DNA of 64,000 nucleotides. Source: CAYLPU01 sp964385635 (GTDB taxonomy: Bacteria > Chloroflexota > Anaerolineae > B4-G1). Under the pieces are notes generated by a model that made no database searches, was not told the DNA's origin, and was given only the letters and a program-made list of their open reading frames with translations. The position numbers and the translations under genes were made by a program. Within the stretch, counting starts at the first letter, position 1. Every line of letters begins with the position of its first letter. The stretch lies in contig CAYLPU010000004.1 in assembly GCA_964385635.1 (NCBI GenBank), positions 30,186-94,185 on the forward strand. The letters are read 5' to 3'. Of the stretch, positions 31,756 through 41,148 are shown piece by piece.

Positions 31756-33510
31756 CTAACCACCCACCAACGCATCCACCTGTGCCATTATCTGCTCGGG
31801 GGTGAAGTGCTGCAGGCGAATGGCCTTGGAAGGGCAGGTGGTGGCGCAGGCACCGCACCCCTTGCACAGCACCGCGTTGATCCGCGAGACACCCCAAAAC
31901 GGGTCGAGGGCCGGCGCGCCATAGGGACACACCTCCACGCACATCCCGCACCCGGCGCACCACTCCTCATCCACCACCGCCGTGGCCGATTCCACCGGCA
32001 CCGTGCCCCGCAGGAGAGGGATAAGGGCCGAAGAAGCGGCAGCCTTCGCCTGCGCGACTGTGTCGGTGATATCTTTGGGTCCCTGGCAACAGCCAGCCAG
32101 GAAGACACCATCCACTGCCGTGTCCACGGGCCGCAACTTGGGATGCAACTCCAGGAAGAAACCATCGGACGAGCGCGGCAGTTTGAGCAGGGTGGAGAGA
32201 TCGCTAACGTCGGAGCGGGGTTCCATTCCCACCGCCAGCACCACCAGGTCCGCCTCAAAGTCGATGGGACGGCCCAGCAACGTGTCCTCCCCAATCAACA
32301 CCACCCGGTCGCCGCGCCGGATTATTTCTGAGATGCTCCCTCTCCGGTAAAGCACCCCCTTCGCCCGCACCTCGTCGTAGAACTCCTCAGCACCCTTGCC
32401 AAAAGCACGCACATCCATGAAAAAAACCGTCACGTCGGCCTCAGGCAGGAGCTCGCGCACCAGGCGGGACTGCTTGGCAGTGTACATACAGCACACTCGC
32501 GAGCAGTATGGATTGCCCAACTGCACGTCCCGTGAACCCACGCACTGAATGAAAACCACAGACCTGACAGGTTTCGGAAAACCTGTCAGGTCTCCTGCGG
32601 CCAAACGCCGTTCCATCTCCAGCGACGTGATGACGTTGGGATATTGGCCATAGCCCAGCTCCGGCTTGCGATGCGGATCAAAAACATCGTAGCCTGTAGC
32701 GACGATAATGGACCCCACGGCAAGAGTAGATGAAGTAGATGAGGAATAGGTAGATGAGGACATCCCGCCTTCCTCATTTACTCGTTCCTCATTTACTCGT
32801 CTACTATCCACTGCCACCTCAAAGTTCCCCACGTACCCTTCCACACCCGTCACCTGTGTCTTTAGGAAGATAGTGACATTGGGATGGGCCTGAACACGCT
32901 CGACCAGCGGCCCCAGTAGTTCCGCCACAGACTCCAGAGTCGGGAAGGTGCGGTTCAGGTCAGCCACACGCCCGCCCAGGTGATCGCTCTTCTCCACCAG
33001 GTAGACCGGAAAGCCAGCGCTGGCCACGTCGAGGGCGGCGATTATGCCAGCGACGCCCCCACCGATGACGACCGCACCAGGCGTGACCTCGACCTCCCGC
33101 TCCTCCAAAGGCTCCAGCAGGGCCGCCTTGGCCACCACCGAGGCGACCAGTAACTTCGCCTTCTCTGTCGCCCCCTCTCGATCGGTGTGTACCCACGAGC
33201 ACTGCTCCCGAATGTTGGCCATCTCCACCAGGTACGGGTTAAGACCCGTCTGCTGCGCCGCCGCCCGGAAGGTGGGCTCGTGCATGCGGGGTGAGCAAGA
33301 AGCCACCACCACCCTATTCAGCCCTTGCTCCTCAATGTCCTGCTGGATCAGCGCCTGGCCGGGGTCAGAACACATATACAGGTAATCGCGGGCGACGACG
33401 ACGCCAGGCAGGATCGCCGCGAACTCCGCCACCTGCTCCACATCCACATTGGCGGCGATGTTCGTGCCGCAGTGACAGATGTATACACCAATACGAGGTT
33501 GTGGTTCCAT
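31756..33510 (-). CDS. HdrA C-half protein (584 residues)
   Basis: Second half of a split HdrA. It starts GVYICHCGTNIAANVDVEQV (the Hdr CHCG motif), continues with VVASCSPRMHEPTF and NIREQCSWVH, then an FAD domain (VVIGGGVAGIIAALDVASAG), CVGSRDVQ with CSRVCCMY and two C-terminal [4Fe-4S] motifs (CAGCGMCVEVCPYG, CKGCGACATTCPSKA). The N-half is likely the protein at 34830. A Ser-rich loop SSSTYSSSTSST at about 32717-32762 and VNEERVNEE derive from tandem GTAGATGAG-type repeats, and a palindrome lies at 32563-32590 (GDLTGFPKPVRS). No GTTGACACC repeat is in this gene. Confidence 0.9.
   Translation of the reverse strand: MEPQPRIGVYICHCGTNIAANVDVEQVAEFAAILPGVVVARDYLYMCSDPGQALIQQDIEEQGLNRVVVASCSPRMHEPTFRAAAQQTGLNPYLVEMANIREQCSWVHTDREGATEKAKLLVASVVAKAALLEPLEEREVEVTPGAVVIGGGVAGIIAALDVASAGFPVYLVEKSDHLGGRVADLNRTFPTLESVAELLGPLVERVQAHPNVTIFLKTQVTGVEGYVGNFEVAVDSRRVNEERVNEEGGMSSSTYSSSTSSTLAVGSIIVATGYDVFDPHRKPELGYGQYPNVITSLEMERRLAAGDLTGFPKPVRSVVFIQCVGSRDVQLGNPYCSRVCCMYTAKQSRLVRELLPEADVTVFFMDVRAFGKGAEEFYDEVRAKGVLYRRGSISEIIRRGDRVVLIGEDTLLGRPIDFEADLVVLAVGMEPRSDVSDLSTLLKLPRSSDGFFLELHPKLRPVDTAVDGVFLAGCCQGPKDITDTVAQAKAAASSALIPLLRGTVPVESATAVVDEEWCAGCGMCVEVCPYGAPALDPFWGVSRINAVLCKGCGACATTCPSKAIRLQHFTPEQIMAQVDALVGG
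32563..32590 (+). repeat. CCTGACAGGTTTCGGAAAACCTGTCAGG palindrome (described by halves) in HdrA
   Basis: Inverted repeat CCTGACAGGTTT / AAAACCTGTCAGG with a CGG centre, read in frame as DLTGFPKPVRS. Other copies are at 44123-44148 and, split by another element, at 42426-42490. Confidence 0.85.
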
Positions 33511-33571
33511 ACCTTTGGTCCTACCGCTCGACAGAGAACATATCTGTGAAACGTGATGCGTGAAACGTGAT

Positions 33572-34822
33572 CTAGCCTGGAATCTGATCCGTCAATTCTC
33601 CCAATCCGTGTTTAGTCAATGCCAAGTCCACAAGCTCCATAATATCCATTACCTGCAGCCGGTCGTCCAGCCCCTGCACCTTGACCGCATCCTCCAGCGT
33701 CAGCAGGCAGAAGGGGCAGGCCACGGCCAGAATCTCGGCCCCCGTCTCGGCTGCTTCGTGCACCCGCTGGAAGGCCAGCCGCTCCTCCAGGTTGGTCCCC
33801 TCGGCCCACATGCGTCCGCCGCCCCCTTCGCAGCACAGGCTGCGCTCCCGGCTGCGGTCCATCTCCACCAACTTGACGCCAGGGATGGCCTTGAGGATGG
33901 CACGCGGTTCATCGAAAATATGATTCTGCTTGCCCAGAAAGCAGGGATCGTGGTAGGTAACCATCTTCTCCACCCCACCCCCCCCATCCCCCCCCCCGGC
34001 AGCCGGGGGGGGCAGGGGGGGGGCAGAGAACTCCAGCTGGCCCTGCTCGATCAATTCGGCGACGAGTTGCGTGTAGTGCAGCACCTCAATACCATCCAGG
34101 CCATACTCGTTCTTGAAGGTGTTGAAGCAGTGAGGTGAGGTGGTGACCAACCGGCTTGCGCCCACGCCGCGGAACAATTCACCATTCTCCTCGACCAACA
34201 TCTCGAACAGCCCCACCTCACCCATGCGCCGTACCTCGTTGCCACAACAACTCTCCTCCGTGCCCAGCGTGCCGAAGTCCAGCCCGGCCGCAGCAAAAGC
34301 CCTCACCAGAGCACGAGTGACGACCTGCACGCGCGGGTCATACGCAGGGGAGCAGCCCACAAAGTAGAGCACCTCACACCCCTCCTGCGCGGCCTTGACC
34401 TTCACTTTCGCCCTCCCACATCCGTTGACACCGTTGACACCGTTGGTCCAGGCAGCCCGATCCTCCCGCGCGATGCCGGTGGGGTTCCCCTGGCGGAAGA
34501 CGCCCATCAATGCCGCTCCAATGGTCTCCGGGATACGCCCACTCTCTACCATTTGGCCCCGCAGCTCAATGATCAAATCAGCCGGCCGCACATCCTTGGG
34601 ACACCGCTCGACACAAGTGAAACAGCACGTGCAATCCCACAACTCCTGGTGCGCCTTGAAGAAAACAGCGTCCAACTCCGGTTCCACTAGCATGTGATAG
34701 ATCATACTACGGATGTTTAGCACCGTTTTACGTGCCACCGGACAGCCCCCGGTACACTTGCCGCATTGGATACAACCAAAGAGTTCCAACTGCTCGGCAA
34801 TCCGCTCTGTCTTCAACGCCAT
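33572..34822 (-). CDS. HdrB-HdrC fusion (HdrD-like)
   Basis: 416 residues. N-terminal ferredoxin motifs are CIQCGKCTGGCPVA and CTCCFTCVERCPKDV. The C-terminal CCG modules are TEESCCGNEVRRMG and SLCCEGGGG with upstream cysteines (YFVGCSPAYD, SPHCFNTF, HDPCFLG, ACPFCL). Repeat insertions are TNGVNGVNGCGRA at about 34421-34444 between the two parts and a Pro/Gly loop from a GC-rich hairpin (33971-34024). It lies between a HdrA N-half (34830) and a HdrA C-half (31756), so these three may form one Hdr complex. The ribosome site GGAGTAAGG comes from the GGAGTA minisatellite. Confidence 0.9.
   Translation of the reverse strand: MALKTERIAEQLELFGCIQCGKCTGGCPVARKTVLNIRSMIYHMLVEPELDAVFFKAHQELWDCTCCFTCVERCPKDVRPADLIIELRGQMVESGRIPETIGAALMGVFRQGNPTGIAREDRAAWTNGVNGVNGCGRAKVKVKAAQEGCEVLYFVGCSPAYDPRVQVVTRALVRAFAAAGLDFGTLGTEESCCGNEVRRMGEVGLFEMLVEENGELFRGVGASRLVTTSPHCFNTFKNEYGLDGIEVLHYTQLVAELIEQGQLEFSAPPLPPPAAGGGDGGGGVEKMVTYHDPCFLGKQNHIFDEPRAILKAIPGVKLVEMDRSRERSLCCEGGGGRMWAEGTNLEERLAFQRVHEAAETGAEILAVACPFCLLTLEDAVKVQGLDDRLQVMDIMELVDLALTKHGLGELTDQIPG
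33971..34024 (+). repeat. GC-rich hairpin repeat in HdrBC-like gene
   Basis: CCCCACCCC.. C-run, CGGCAGCCG centre and G-run; in frame as PPLPPPAAGGGDGGGG between two CCG modules. Near-identical in centre to the copy at 48786-48831. Confidence 0.88.
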
Positions 34823-34829
34823 CTTCGCC

Positions 34830-36293
34830 TTACTCCTTACTCCCTACCCCCGCAAGTACCCCCATCGCTGAGGCAGCAGCCGCCTTTGCCTGAGCGACCG
34901 TGTCTGGGATGTCCTTGGGTCCCTGGCAACAGCCTGCCAGGAAGACGCCATCCATCCGCGTGTCCACCGGGCGCAACTTGGGATGTGCCTCCTGGAAGAA
35001 ACCATCCGGGGAGCGTTCCAACCCCAGCAGTTCGGCCACCTCCGATACATCGGCCCGTGGGACGATCGCCGTAGCCAGCACCACCAGGTCCGCCTCAACC
35101 TCAATGGGCTTCCCCAGCAGCGTATCCTCGGCCAGCACGACCAATTTATCCCCCCGTCGGTATATCTCCGCAGGCTCACCGCGCCGGTATATCACCTGCT
35201 CGTGCCTCACCCGATCATAGAACTCCTCGTACCCCTTACCGAAGGCCCGCACGTCCATGTAGAACACGGTGATGCGGGCGTCGGGAATCTTATCCCGAAC
35301 CAGGTGAGCGTGCTTGGCTGTATACATGCAACAGACCCGGGAGCAGTAAGGCACGCCTGTGTGCGGGTCGCGGGAGCCTACACACTTGATGAATACGACG
35401 TCCTTAGGCTCCTTGCCGTTGACCTCCCCACCGTTCGGCAAAGTCCCCCGACCGCTGCCGACAACGATCTTGCCCATCGTGGGACCGGAGGCGGACGAGA
35501 GCCGCTCGAACTCGGCGCCGGTCATCACCTCCGGGTATATGCCGTAACCAAACTCCGGCTTCGTACGAGGGTCTATCAGGTCGAAGCCGGTGGCGACGAT
35601 AATCGCGCCTACATCTAGATCCACGAATTCCTCTTGCTGTTCGAAGTCAATCGCGCCGGCCGAACAGGCGTCCTTACACAGGAAAGTCTTACCGCACTTG
35701 CCCCGTGTCAGGAACAAACAAGCCTCAGGATCAACAGTGTACTTAAGTGGCACCGCCTGGGGGAAAGGCACGTAAATGGCCGACCGCTTGGCGATACCCT
35801 CGTCGAAATGGCTGACCACCCGGCCCTTCATCCGGCACGCCTCCGCGCACAGACCACAACCGGTGCACTTGTCCAGATCCACGTAGCGTGGCTTCTTGCG
35901 CACCCGCACGCGGAAGGAGGTGTGGGAGTGTGAAGGTATGGGGGTGTGGGAGTGTGAAGGTATGGGGGTGTGGGAGTGTGAAGGTATGGGGGTGTGGGAG
36001 TTGGTCGTTGTAGAGCAGGTTTCCATACCTGCCTCTTCGATGGAGACAACCTCACTGTATGTCATCAACTCGATGTTAGGGTGGCGACCCACATCCACCA
36101 TTTTGGGGGTCAGGATGCACGACGAGCAATCCAAGGTCGGGAAGGTCTTATCCAGTTGGGCCATGCGCCCACCGACGGAGGGCTCCCGCTCGACCAGGTA
36201 GGCCGTGAAGCCTGCGTCAGCGATGTCGAGCGCGGCCTGGATACCAGCGATCCCCCCGCCGATGATCAGCGCCGACGGTTTAGTTCGCTTCAT
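34830..36293 (-). CDS. HdrA N-half protein (about 487 residues)
   Basis: First half of a split HdrA: FAD motif LIIGGGIAGIQAALDIADAG, MAQLDKTFPTLDCSSCILTPK, ferredoxin motif CTGCGLCAEACRMKGRV, then KDVVFIKCVGSRDPH with CSRVCCMY and the QGPKDIPDTVAQAKAAAA segment. The ATG at 36293 (MKRTKPSALI) is preceded by AGGGGTGTGGAC; an upstream MPGVW start comes from the dispersed repeat. A 24-base tandem repeat at 35920-36000 encodes HTPIPSHS repeated three to four times between the FAD domain and the ferredoxin motif. C-terminal VGSKE comes from the GGAGTA minisatellite. Pairs with the C-half at 31756. Confidence 0.9.
   Translation of the reverse strand: MKRTKPSALIIGGGIAGIQAALDIADAGFTAYLVEREPSVGGRMAQLDKTFPTLDCSSCILTPKMVDVGRHPNIELMTYSEVVSIEEAGMETCSTTTNSHTPIPSHSHTPIPSHSHTPIPSHSHTSFRVRVRKKPRYVDLDKCTGCGLCAEACRMKGRVVSHFDEGIAKRSAIYVPFPQAVPLKYTVDPEACLFLTRGKCGKTFLCKDACSAGAIDFEQQEEFVDLDVGAIIVATGFDLIDPRTKPEFGYGIYPEVMTGAEFERLSSASGPTMGKIVVGSGRGTLPNGGEVNGKEPKDVVFIKCVGSRDPHTGVPYCSRVCCMYTAKHAHLVRDKIPDARITVFYMDVRAFGKGYEEFYDRVRHEQVIYRRGEPAEIYRRGDKLVVLAEDTLLGKPIEVEADLVVLATAIVPRADVSEVAELLGLERSPDGFFQEAHPKLRPVDTRMDGVFLAGCCQGPKDIPDTVAQAKAAAASAMGVLAGVGSKE
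35920..36000 (+). repeat. 24-base tandem repeat in HdrA N-half
   Basis: Three full and one partial copy of GTGTGGGAGTGTGAAGG plus TATGGGG, encoding HTPIPSHS units on the - strand. A related short run occurs at about 40408-40432. Confidence 0.9.
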
Positions 36294-36373
36294 AGTCCAC
36301 ACCCCTGGCATCCGTTGACACCCTCGAACTATGAATTATTGGGGGTAACTGCTCAGCCATTGTCATCCCTTCT

Positions 36374-36425
36374 TATCCGTTGACACCTCTACCCGCAATC
36401 CCTATCCGTTGACACCGTTGACACC
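36374..36425 (+). repeat. GTTGACACC array at the 3' end of HdrA-GltD
   Basis: Three copies of the unit around two short spacers; the last encodes the GVNGVNG tail and TAG stop of the 36402-41138 gene. Another copy at 36309-36323 lies before the HdrA N-half start. Confidence 0.88.
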
Positions 36426-39400
36426 ATCGGTCATCATTATCGCATCCAGAATCCCATACTCCTGGCGCAACTCGAATCCCTTCTGCTGACTGGCCTTGTT
36501 GGGGCAGGCGACGACACACGCGCCGCAGCCCTGACACAACACCTCGATCACCTCAGCATAGTGAGCCCCCGGTTCCAGCACGCGGGCATCGTATGGACAG
36601 ACCTCGACGCACAGCCCACAGGCCGAGCACAGGCGCTCCTTGACGCTGGCGACAATTGGCGTGGCCTCCAGTTCGTCCTTCGAGAGCAAAGTGACCGCGC
36701 GCACCGCCGCGCCCCGTGCCTGTGCAATCGTCTCATCCAGAAAACGTGGGCTATGCGCCATCCCGCACAGGTACACCCCATCCGCCGCGAAGTCTAACGG
36801 CCGTAACTTCACGTGCGCCTCCAGGAAGAACCCATCCTCGTCCAACGGCACCTTGAGCAATTGGGCCAGCGATTCGTTGCCCAGGCCCCCATCCGTTGAC
36901 ACGTTCGGCTCGATGCCGGCGCTGAGCACCACCAGGTCCGCGTCCAACGTGAAGACCTCCTCCTCCGGCTGCACCATCACGTCCACGCACAGCCCCTTAG
37001 AAACCGGGTTTTTCGGAAAAAACCCGGTTTCTTCAGTAGTTACCCTCACCTCTGGCTTCTGATCCTTATCGTACTGGAGAAAGATCACACCCTTCCGCCG
37101 TGCCTCGCGGTAGTAGCGCTCCTTGAAGCCGAAGGTACGAATGTCGCGATAGAGAATGTACACCTGCGTCTCCGGGCTACGTTCCTTGATCACCAGCGCG
37201 TTCTTGATCGCCTCCGTGCAGCAAACCCGCGAACAGTACGGATGCTCCTCGTCACGAGAGCCCACACACTGGATCATCACGACAGATTGCAGACTTTTCC
37301 CCCCCCATCCATATCCGTTCGTTACGGCAAGCGAAACATCATCACCCCCATTCCCCACTCCATACTCCCTACTCCCTACCAACAGTGCCTCAAGCTCTCG
37401 CTGCGTGATCACCCCAGGATGCTTGCCGTACAGATACTCCCGTGGCTTGATCTGTCGCGCTCCCGTCGCCACCACTACCACGCCGTGCTGAATCTCCTGC
37501 ATCCGTTGACACCCGTCGGCCAGTCGCACTGTGCTGCGATATTGCCCCAGGTACCCACCCACGTCCACTACCTCAGCCTCCGTCAAGATAGAGATGCGCG
37601 GATTGGCCGAAACCGCCTCGATGGTCTGCCTCAACAACACCTGGGGGTCGCCAGAGACCCTTTCGCATCCGTTGACACGTTCGGCAAGGTCTCCTGACCA
37701 CTGCGGCAAAGGTGTGTAGATGTGCCGCAGATTCCCCCCTAACTGCTCTTCCCGCTCCACTAGCGTCACCCCAAACCCCTGCTCCGCTATCGAAAGTGCC
37801 GCCGTCATCCCGGCCAGTCCCCCACCGATGACCAGTGCATGGCGGTCTATGTCAAAGGTGCGCCGTGGAATAGACCGCAACTTCCGTGCCTTCGCCACCG
37901 TCATGCGCACCAATTCTTTCGCCTTCTCCGTCGCCATCTGGTGGTCCCCCCTGTGCACCCACGAATCCTGCTCCCGGATGTTCGCCATCGCGAACAAATG
38001 CGGGTTCAGCCCGGCCCCGCGAACTGTCTCCTGGAACAGCGGTTCGTGTGTGCGCGGCGTACAAGAGGCCACCACCACCCGGTTCAGATCGTGCTCCCCG
38101 ATACACTCGCGAATGCGCTCCTGCGTATCCTGCGAACAGGTGTACAGATTGTCCTCCGCATAAACTACGTCCGGCAGGCTGGTGACGTACTCCACCACCT
38201 CAGGTACATTCACCACAGCGCCGATGTTGATACCACAGTGGCAGACAAAGACACCCACCCGTGGCCGCTCCCTGCTCACGTCCCGCTCCTCCGTTAAGAC
38301 CCGCTCCTCCGTCAAGGTGCCACGCACATCGGCCAGCAATGCCGACACCTGCGCCGCCGCGCACGAAGCCTCAATCACTGTCTCCGGGATGTCCTTCGGC
38401 TCACTGAACGGTCCGGCGACAAAGATACCCGGCTGCGTCGTCCGCCCCGGTTGGAAGGGGGGCGGCTCGGCGAAGCCGTATTCGTTCAACGCGACCCCCA
38501 GCCGCTCCGCCAATTCCCGCGTGCCCTCCGGCGGCCGCAGCCCCACCGAGAGCACCACCAGATCGAACTCCTCCTCGACGTTCTTGCCATCGGGGGTGGC
38601 GTACCTAAGCCGCAGGCTCCCCGTCCTCGGAACATCCGTCACCGCACTGACCATACTGCGCACGTAACGCACGCCATACTCCTGTTCAGCCCGCTCGATG
38701 TAACTCTCAAACCCCTTGCCTCCTGAGCGGATGTCCATGTAAAAGATCGTCGGCTCGACGTTGGGGTCGTGTTCCCTGGCGATGACCGCCTCCTTGGTGG
38801 CGTACATGCAGCAGACCGAGGAGCAGTATCCCTGGTCACACGTAATATCGCGGGAACCAACGCACTGGATGAAAGCCACCTTGCGCGGGTGCTCGCCATC
38901 GGAGGGGCGCCGCACCTCCCCTCCCCATGGGCCGGAGGCCGAAAGCATACGCTCGAGCTCAATGCTGGTGACGACGTTAGGCAATCGCCCGTACCCGAAC
39001 TCAGGCCGGATGTCACCGGGCATCGTCTCTGACCCTGGCACCAGCACTACCGCGCCCACATTCAATTCTACGATTTCCCCGCGCATACTATGGTCAATGC
39101 AGTGCTTCTGGCAGGCGTAGACGCATTGCAGGCACTCAGAACAGATACCGCACGAGAGGCAGCGCGCCGCCTCCGCCCGCGCCGTCTCCTCAGTGAAAGC
39201 GGGATAGACCTCGCGGAAATCCTGCACCCGCTCCGCCGCGGCAAGTTTGGCGACCTCGTGGCGCGGCGCATCGGAGACCTCATCCGTTGACACCTTCGCC
39301 CTTGCCTCCTCCTCGGTCAGCTCGACTACGGGGATATGAACATCCTCATCCGTTGACACCGGAGCGCGAGCATCCCTGCTCGCAGTTGACACCGGCAGTG

Positions 39401-41138
39401 GCTCGCCGCGCAGATAGGCATCAATTGAGCGGGACACCCTATGTCCCGCCGCGATGGCGTCCACAACGAACGCGGTCCCCGTCACCACATCACCACCAAC
39501 GAAGATCCCCGGCACGTCGGTCGCCAGCGTCATCGGATCCGTCGCCGATGCTTTCAAGCGCCCCCGCGCCGTCTTATCCGTTGACACCGTTGACACCGTT
39601 GACACCTTCACCTCGTCCGGCAGGCAGGAGACGTCGGGCCGCTGCCCGATGGCAAAGATCACCATACTGGCCTCAATGACGTGCTCGGTACCCGGTATCT
39701 CGTCGAAGTCGGGTCGCCCTTCCACAAAGCCCCGGAAGTCAATTTCTACACAACGCACGCCGGTCACGTGTCCATCGGCAGAGGTGATCTCCCTGAATGT
39801 GCGGGCGGGGAAGACCTCGATCCCTTCCTCCTGAGCATCCCGTATCTCCCACTCGTGGGCCGGCATCATTTCGCGGCTCTCCAGGCAGGACATCCCAACC
39901 CACGAAGCGCCCAACCGCACCGCCGTCATCGCCGCGTCCACCGCGACGTTGCCACCGCCGAGCACCAAGACGCGCTTCCCCTCCACGTTGGGCAAGGTCT
40001 CCTGACCGCCGCCTAGCGCCACCTGGCGCAGGAAATCAGTCGCCACCATCACTTCGGGCAGGTCCACGCCGGGGATGGGGAGGCGGACGCCCTGGTGAGC
40101 ACCCACTGCGACGAAGACGGCGTCGTAGCCATCGCGCAAGAGCGCCGTCGCATCCTCGATCCGCCGGTTGCACTTCAGTTCGACCCCCAGCGCCAGGATA
40201 TCATCAATCTCCCGCTGCACCAACTCGTAGGGCAGCCGATAGGCCGGGATGCCGACACGCATCATCCCGCCCGGAACGGGGAGCGCCTCAAAGATGGTCA
40301 CGTCGTGGCCAAGTTTGACCAAATCCTGCGCGCTGGTGAGGCCGGTCGGTCCGGAGCCGATCACCGCTACCCGCTTCCCTGTCGGCTCGACCTCCGGCCG
40401 CTCCCCCACTCCCACACTCCCACACTCATCAGGATGGGCCAGCGCCCAGTCGGCGACGAAGCGCTTCAGGCGCATAATATTGACCGGCTCATCAACCTTC
40501 CCCCGCGAGCAGGCGTCCTCACACTTGTGGTTACAGACGCGGCCACAGATAGACGGGAAGGGGTTGTCCTCGCGGATGGTACGATAAGCATCAGCAAAGC
40601 GCCCCTCGCGTATCAGCGCCACGTATCCCTGCGCCCGCTGATGGATGGGACAGGCTTCGCGACAAGGTGCACGCCCCAGCTTCTCAATAACGTAGGCATT
40701 GGGTATTGCCTGCGGGTAGAGTTTGTAGGCTGCTCGTCGCTCAGACATGTTGACGTTGAACTGGTCGGGACGGATAACGGGACAGACCGCCGCACAGTCA
40801 CCGCAGCCAGTGCACTCGTCCACTACAACGTAGCGCGGCTTCTTGCGCACGCGCGCCGTAAAGTTGCCCGGCTCGCCTTCAACACTCTCAAGTTCGGCGT
40901 AGGTCATCACCTCGACGTTGAGATGCCGGCCGCACTCGACCAACTTAGGCGAGAGAATACACATCGCACAGTCATTGGTGGGGAAAGTCTTGTCGAGTTG
41001 CGCCATCACCCCACCGATAGCGGGGCTCTTGTCGAGCAGATAGACTTTGAAGCCGACCTCTGCCAGATCGAGCGAGGACTGGATGCCCCCAATGCCGGCC
41101 CCAACGACCAACACGGCACCCACGGAACTCTTGCTCAC
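36402..41138 (-). CDS. HdrA-GltD-HdrA giant fusion (1578 residues)
   Basis: Same plan as the 15407 gene: first HdrA FAD (VLVVGAGIGGIQSSLDLAEVG) and CTGCGDCAAVCPV, a GltD-like NAD(P)H module (CREACPIHQRAQGYVA, AVIGSGPTGLTSAQDL, VLGGGNVAVDAAMTAV, VGGDVVTGTAFVVDA), CLSCGICSECLQCVYAC, CVGSRDITCDQ with CSSVCCMY, GVFVCHCG near 966, second FAD near 1104 and two C-terminal clusters. The GTG start follows GGAGGCGGAA. Repeats are inserted at the same loops as in the paralogues, with several VSTD runs in the GltD/HdrC junction (39282-39606). Its C-terminal third shares an identical 535-base block with the next gene, a sign of gene conversion. Confidence 0.92.
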   Translation of the reverse strand: MSKSSVGAVLVVGAGIGGIQSSLDLAEVGFKVYLLDKSPAIGGVMAQLDKTFPTNDCAMCILSPKLVECGRHLNVEVMTYAELESVEGEPGNFTARVRKKPRYVVVDECTGCGDCAAVCPVIRPDQFNVNMSERRAAYKLYPQAIPNAYVIEKLGRAPCREACPIHQRAQGYVALIREGRFADAYRTIREDNPFPSICGRVCNHKCEDACSRGKVDEPVNIMRLKRFVADWALAHPDECGSVGVGERPEVEPTGKRVAVIGSGPTGLTSAQDLVKLGHDVTIFEALPVPGGMMRVGIPAYRLPYELVQREIDDILALGVELKCNRRIEDATALLRDGYDAVFVAVGAHQGVRLPIPGVDLPEVMVATDFLRQVALGGGQETLPNVEGKRVLVLGGGNVAVDAAMTAVRLGASWVGMSCLESREMMPAHEWEIRDAQEEGIEVFPARTFREITSADGHVTGVRCVEIDFRGFVEGRPDFDEIPGTEHVIEASMVIFAIGQRPDVSCLPDEVKVSTVSTVSTDKTARGRLKASATDPMTLATDVPGIFVGGDVVTGTAFVVDAIAAGHRVSRSIDAYLRGEPLPVSTASRDARAPVSTDEDVHIPVVELTEEEARAKVSTDEVSDAPRHEVAKLAAAERVQDFREVYPAFTEETARAEAARCLSCGICSECLQCVYACQKHCIDHSMRGEIVELNVGAVVLVPGSETMPGDIRPEFGYGRLPNVVTSIELERMLSASGPWGGEVRRPSDGEHPRKVAFIQCVGSRDITCDQGYCSSVCCMYATKEAVIAREHDPNVEPTIFYMDIRSGGKGFESYIERAEQEYGVRYVRSMVSAVTDVPRTGSLRLRYATPDGKNVEEEFDLVVLSVGLRPPEGTRELAERLGVALNEYGFAEPPPFQPGRTTQPGIFVAGPFSEPKDIPETVIEASCAAAQVSALLADVRGTLTEERVLTEERDVSRERPRVGVFVCHCGINIGAVVNVPEVVEYVTSLPDVVYAEDNLYTCSQDTQERIRECIGEHDLNRVVVASCTPRTHEPLFQETVRGAGLNPHLFAMANIREQDSWVHRGDHQMATEKAKELVRMTVAKARKLRSIPRRTFDIDRHALVIGGGLAGMTAALSIAEQGFGVTLVEREEQLGGNLRHIYTPLPQWSGDLAERVNGCERVSGDPQVLLRQTIEAVSANPRISILTEAEVVDVGGYLGQYRSTVRLADGCQRMQEIQHGVVVVATGARQIKPREYLYGKHPGVITQRELEALLVGSREYGVGNGGDDVSLAVTNGYGWGGKSLQSVVMIQCVGSRDEEHPYCSRVCCTEAIKNALVIKERSPETQVYILYRDIRTFGFKERYYREARRKGVIFLQYDKDQKPEVRVTTEETGFFPKNPVSKGLCVDVMVQPEEEVFTLDADLVVLSAGIEPNVSTDGGLGNESLAQLLKVPLDEDGFFLEAHVKLRPLDFAADGVYLCGMAHSPRFLDETIAQARGAAVRAVTLLSKDELEATPIVASVKERLCSACGLCVEVCPYDARVLEPGAHYAEVIEVLCQGCGACVVACPNKASQQKGFELRQEYGILDAIMMTDGVNGVNG
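36712..37246 (+). repeat. 535-base direct repeat shared with 41486-42020
   Basis: The sequence here appears identical, by eye, to 41486-42020 (offset 4774), including one GTTGACAC copy and one palindrome, whereas the flanks differ at many bases. Both lie at the same place in two paralogous genes. Confidence 0.85.
36998..37034 (+). repeat. AAACCGGGTTTTTC palindrome in HdrA-GltD
   Basis: Inverted repeat GAAACCGGGTTTTTC / GAAAAAACCCGGTTTC, read in frame as EETGFFPKNPVSKG. Copies of the same element are at 41772-41808, 49852-49888, 52442-52476, 58651-58686 and 62320-62356, with a variant at 16685. Confidence 0.9.
39361..39384 (+). repeat. GCGAGCATCCCTGCTCGC hairpin inside GTTGACACC
   Basis: GCGAGCA, TCCC loop, TGCTCGC, bracketed on both sides by GTTGACACC. 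The same composite occurs at 46581-46620 and, with an altered right side, at 57203-57240. Confidence 0.85.
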
Positions 41139-41148
41139 TTCCGCCTCC

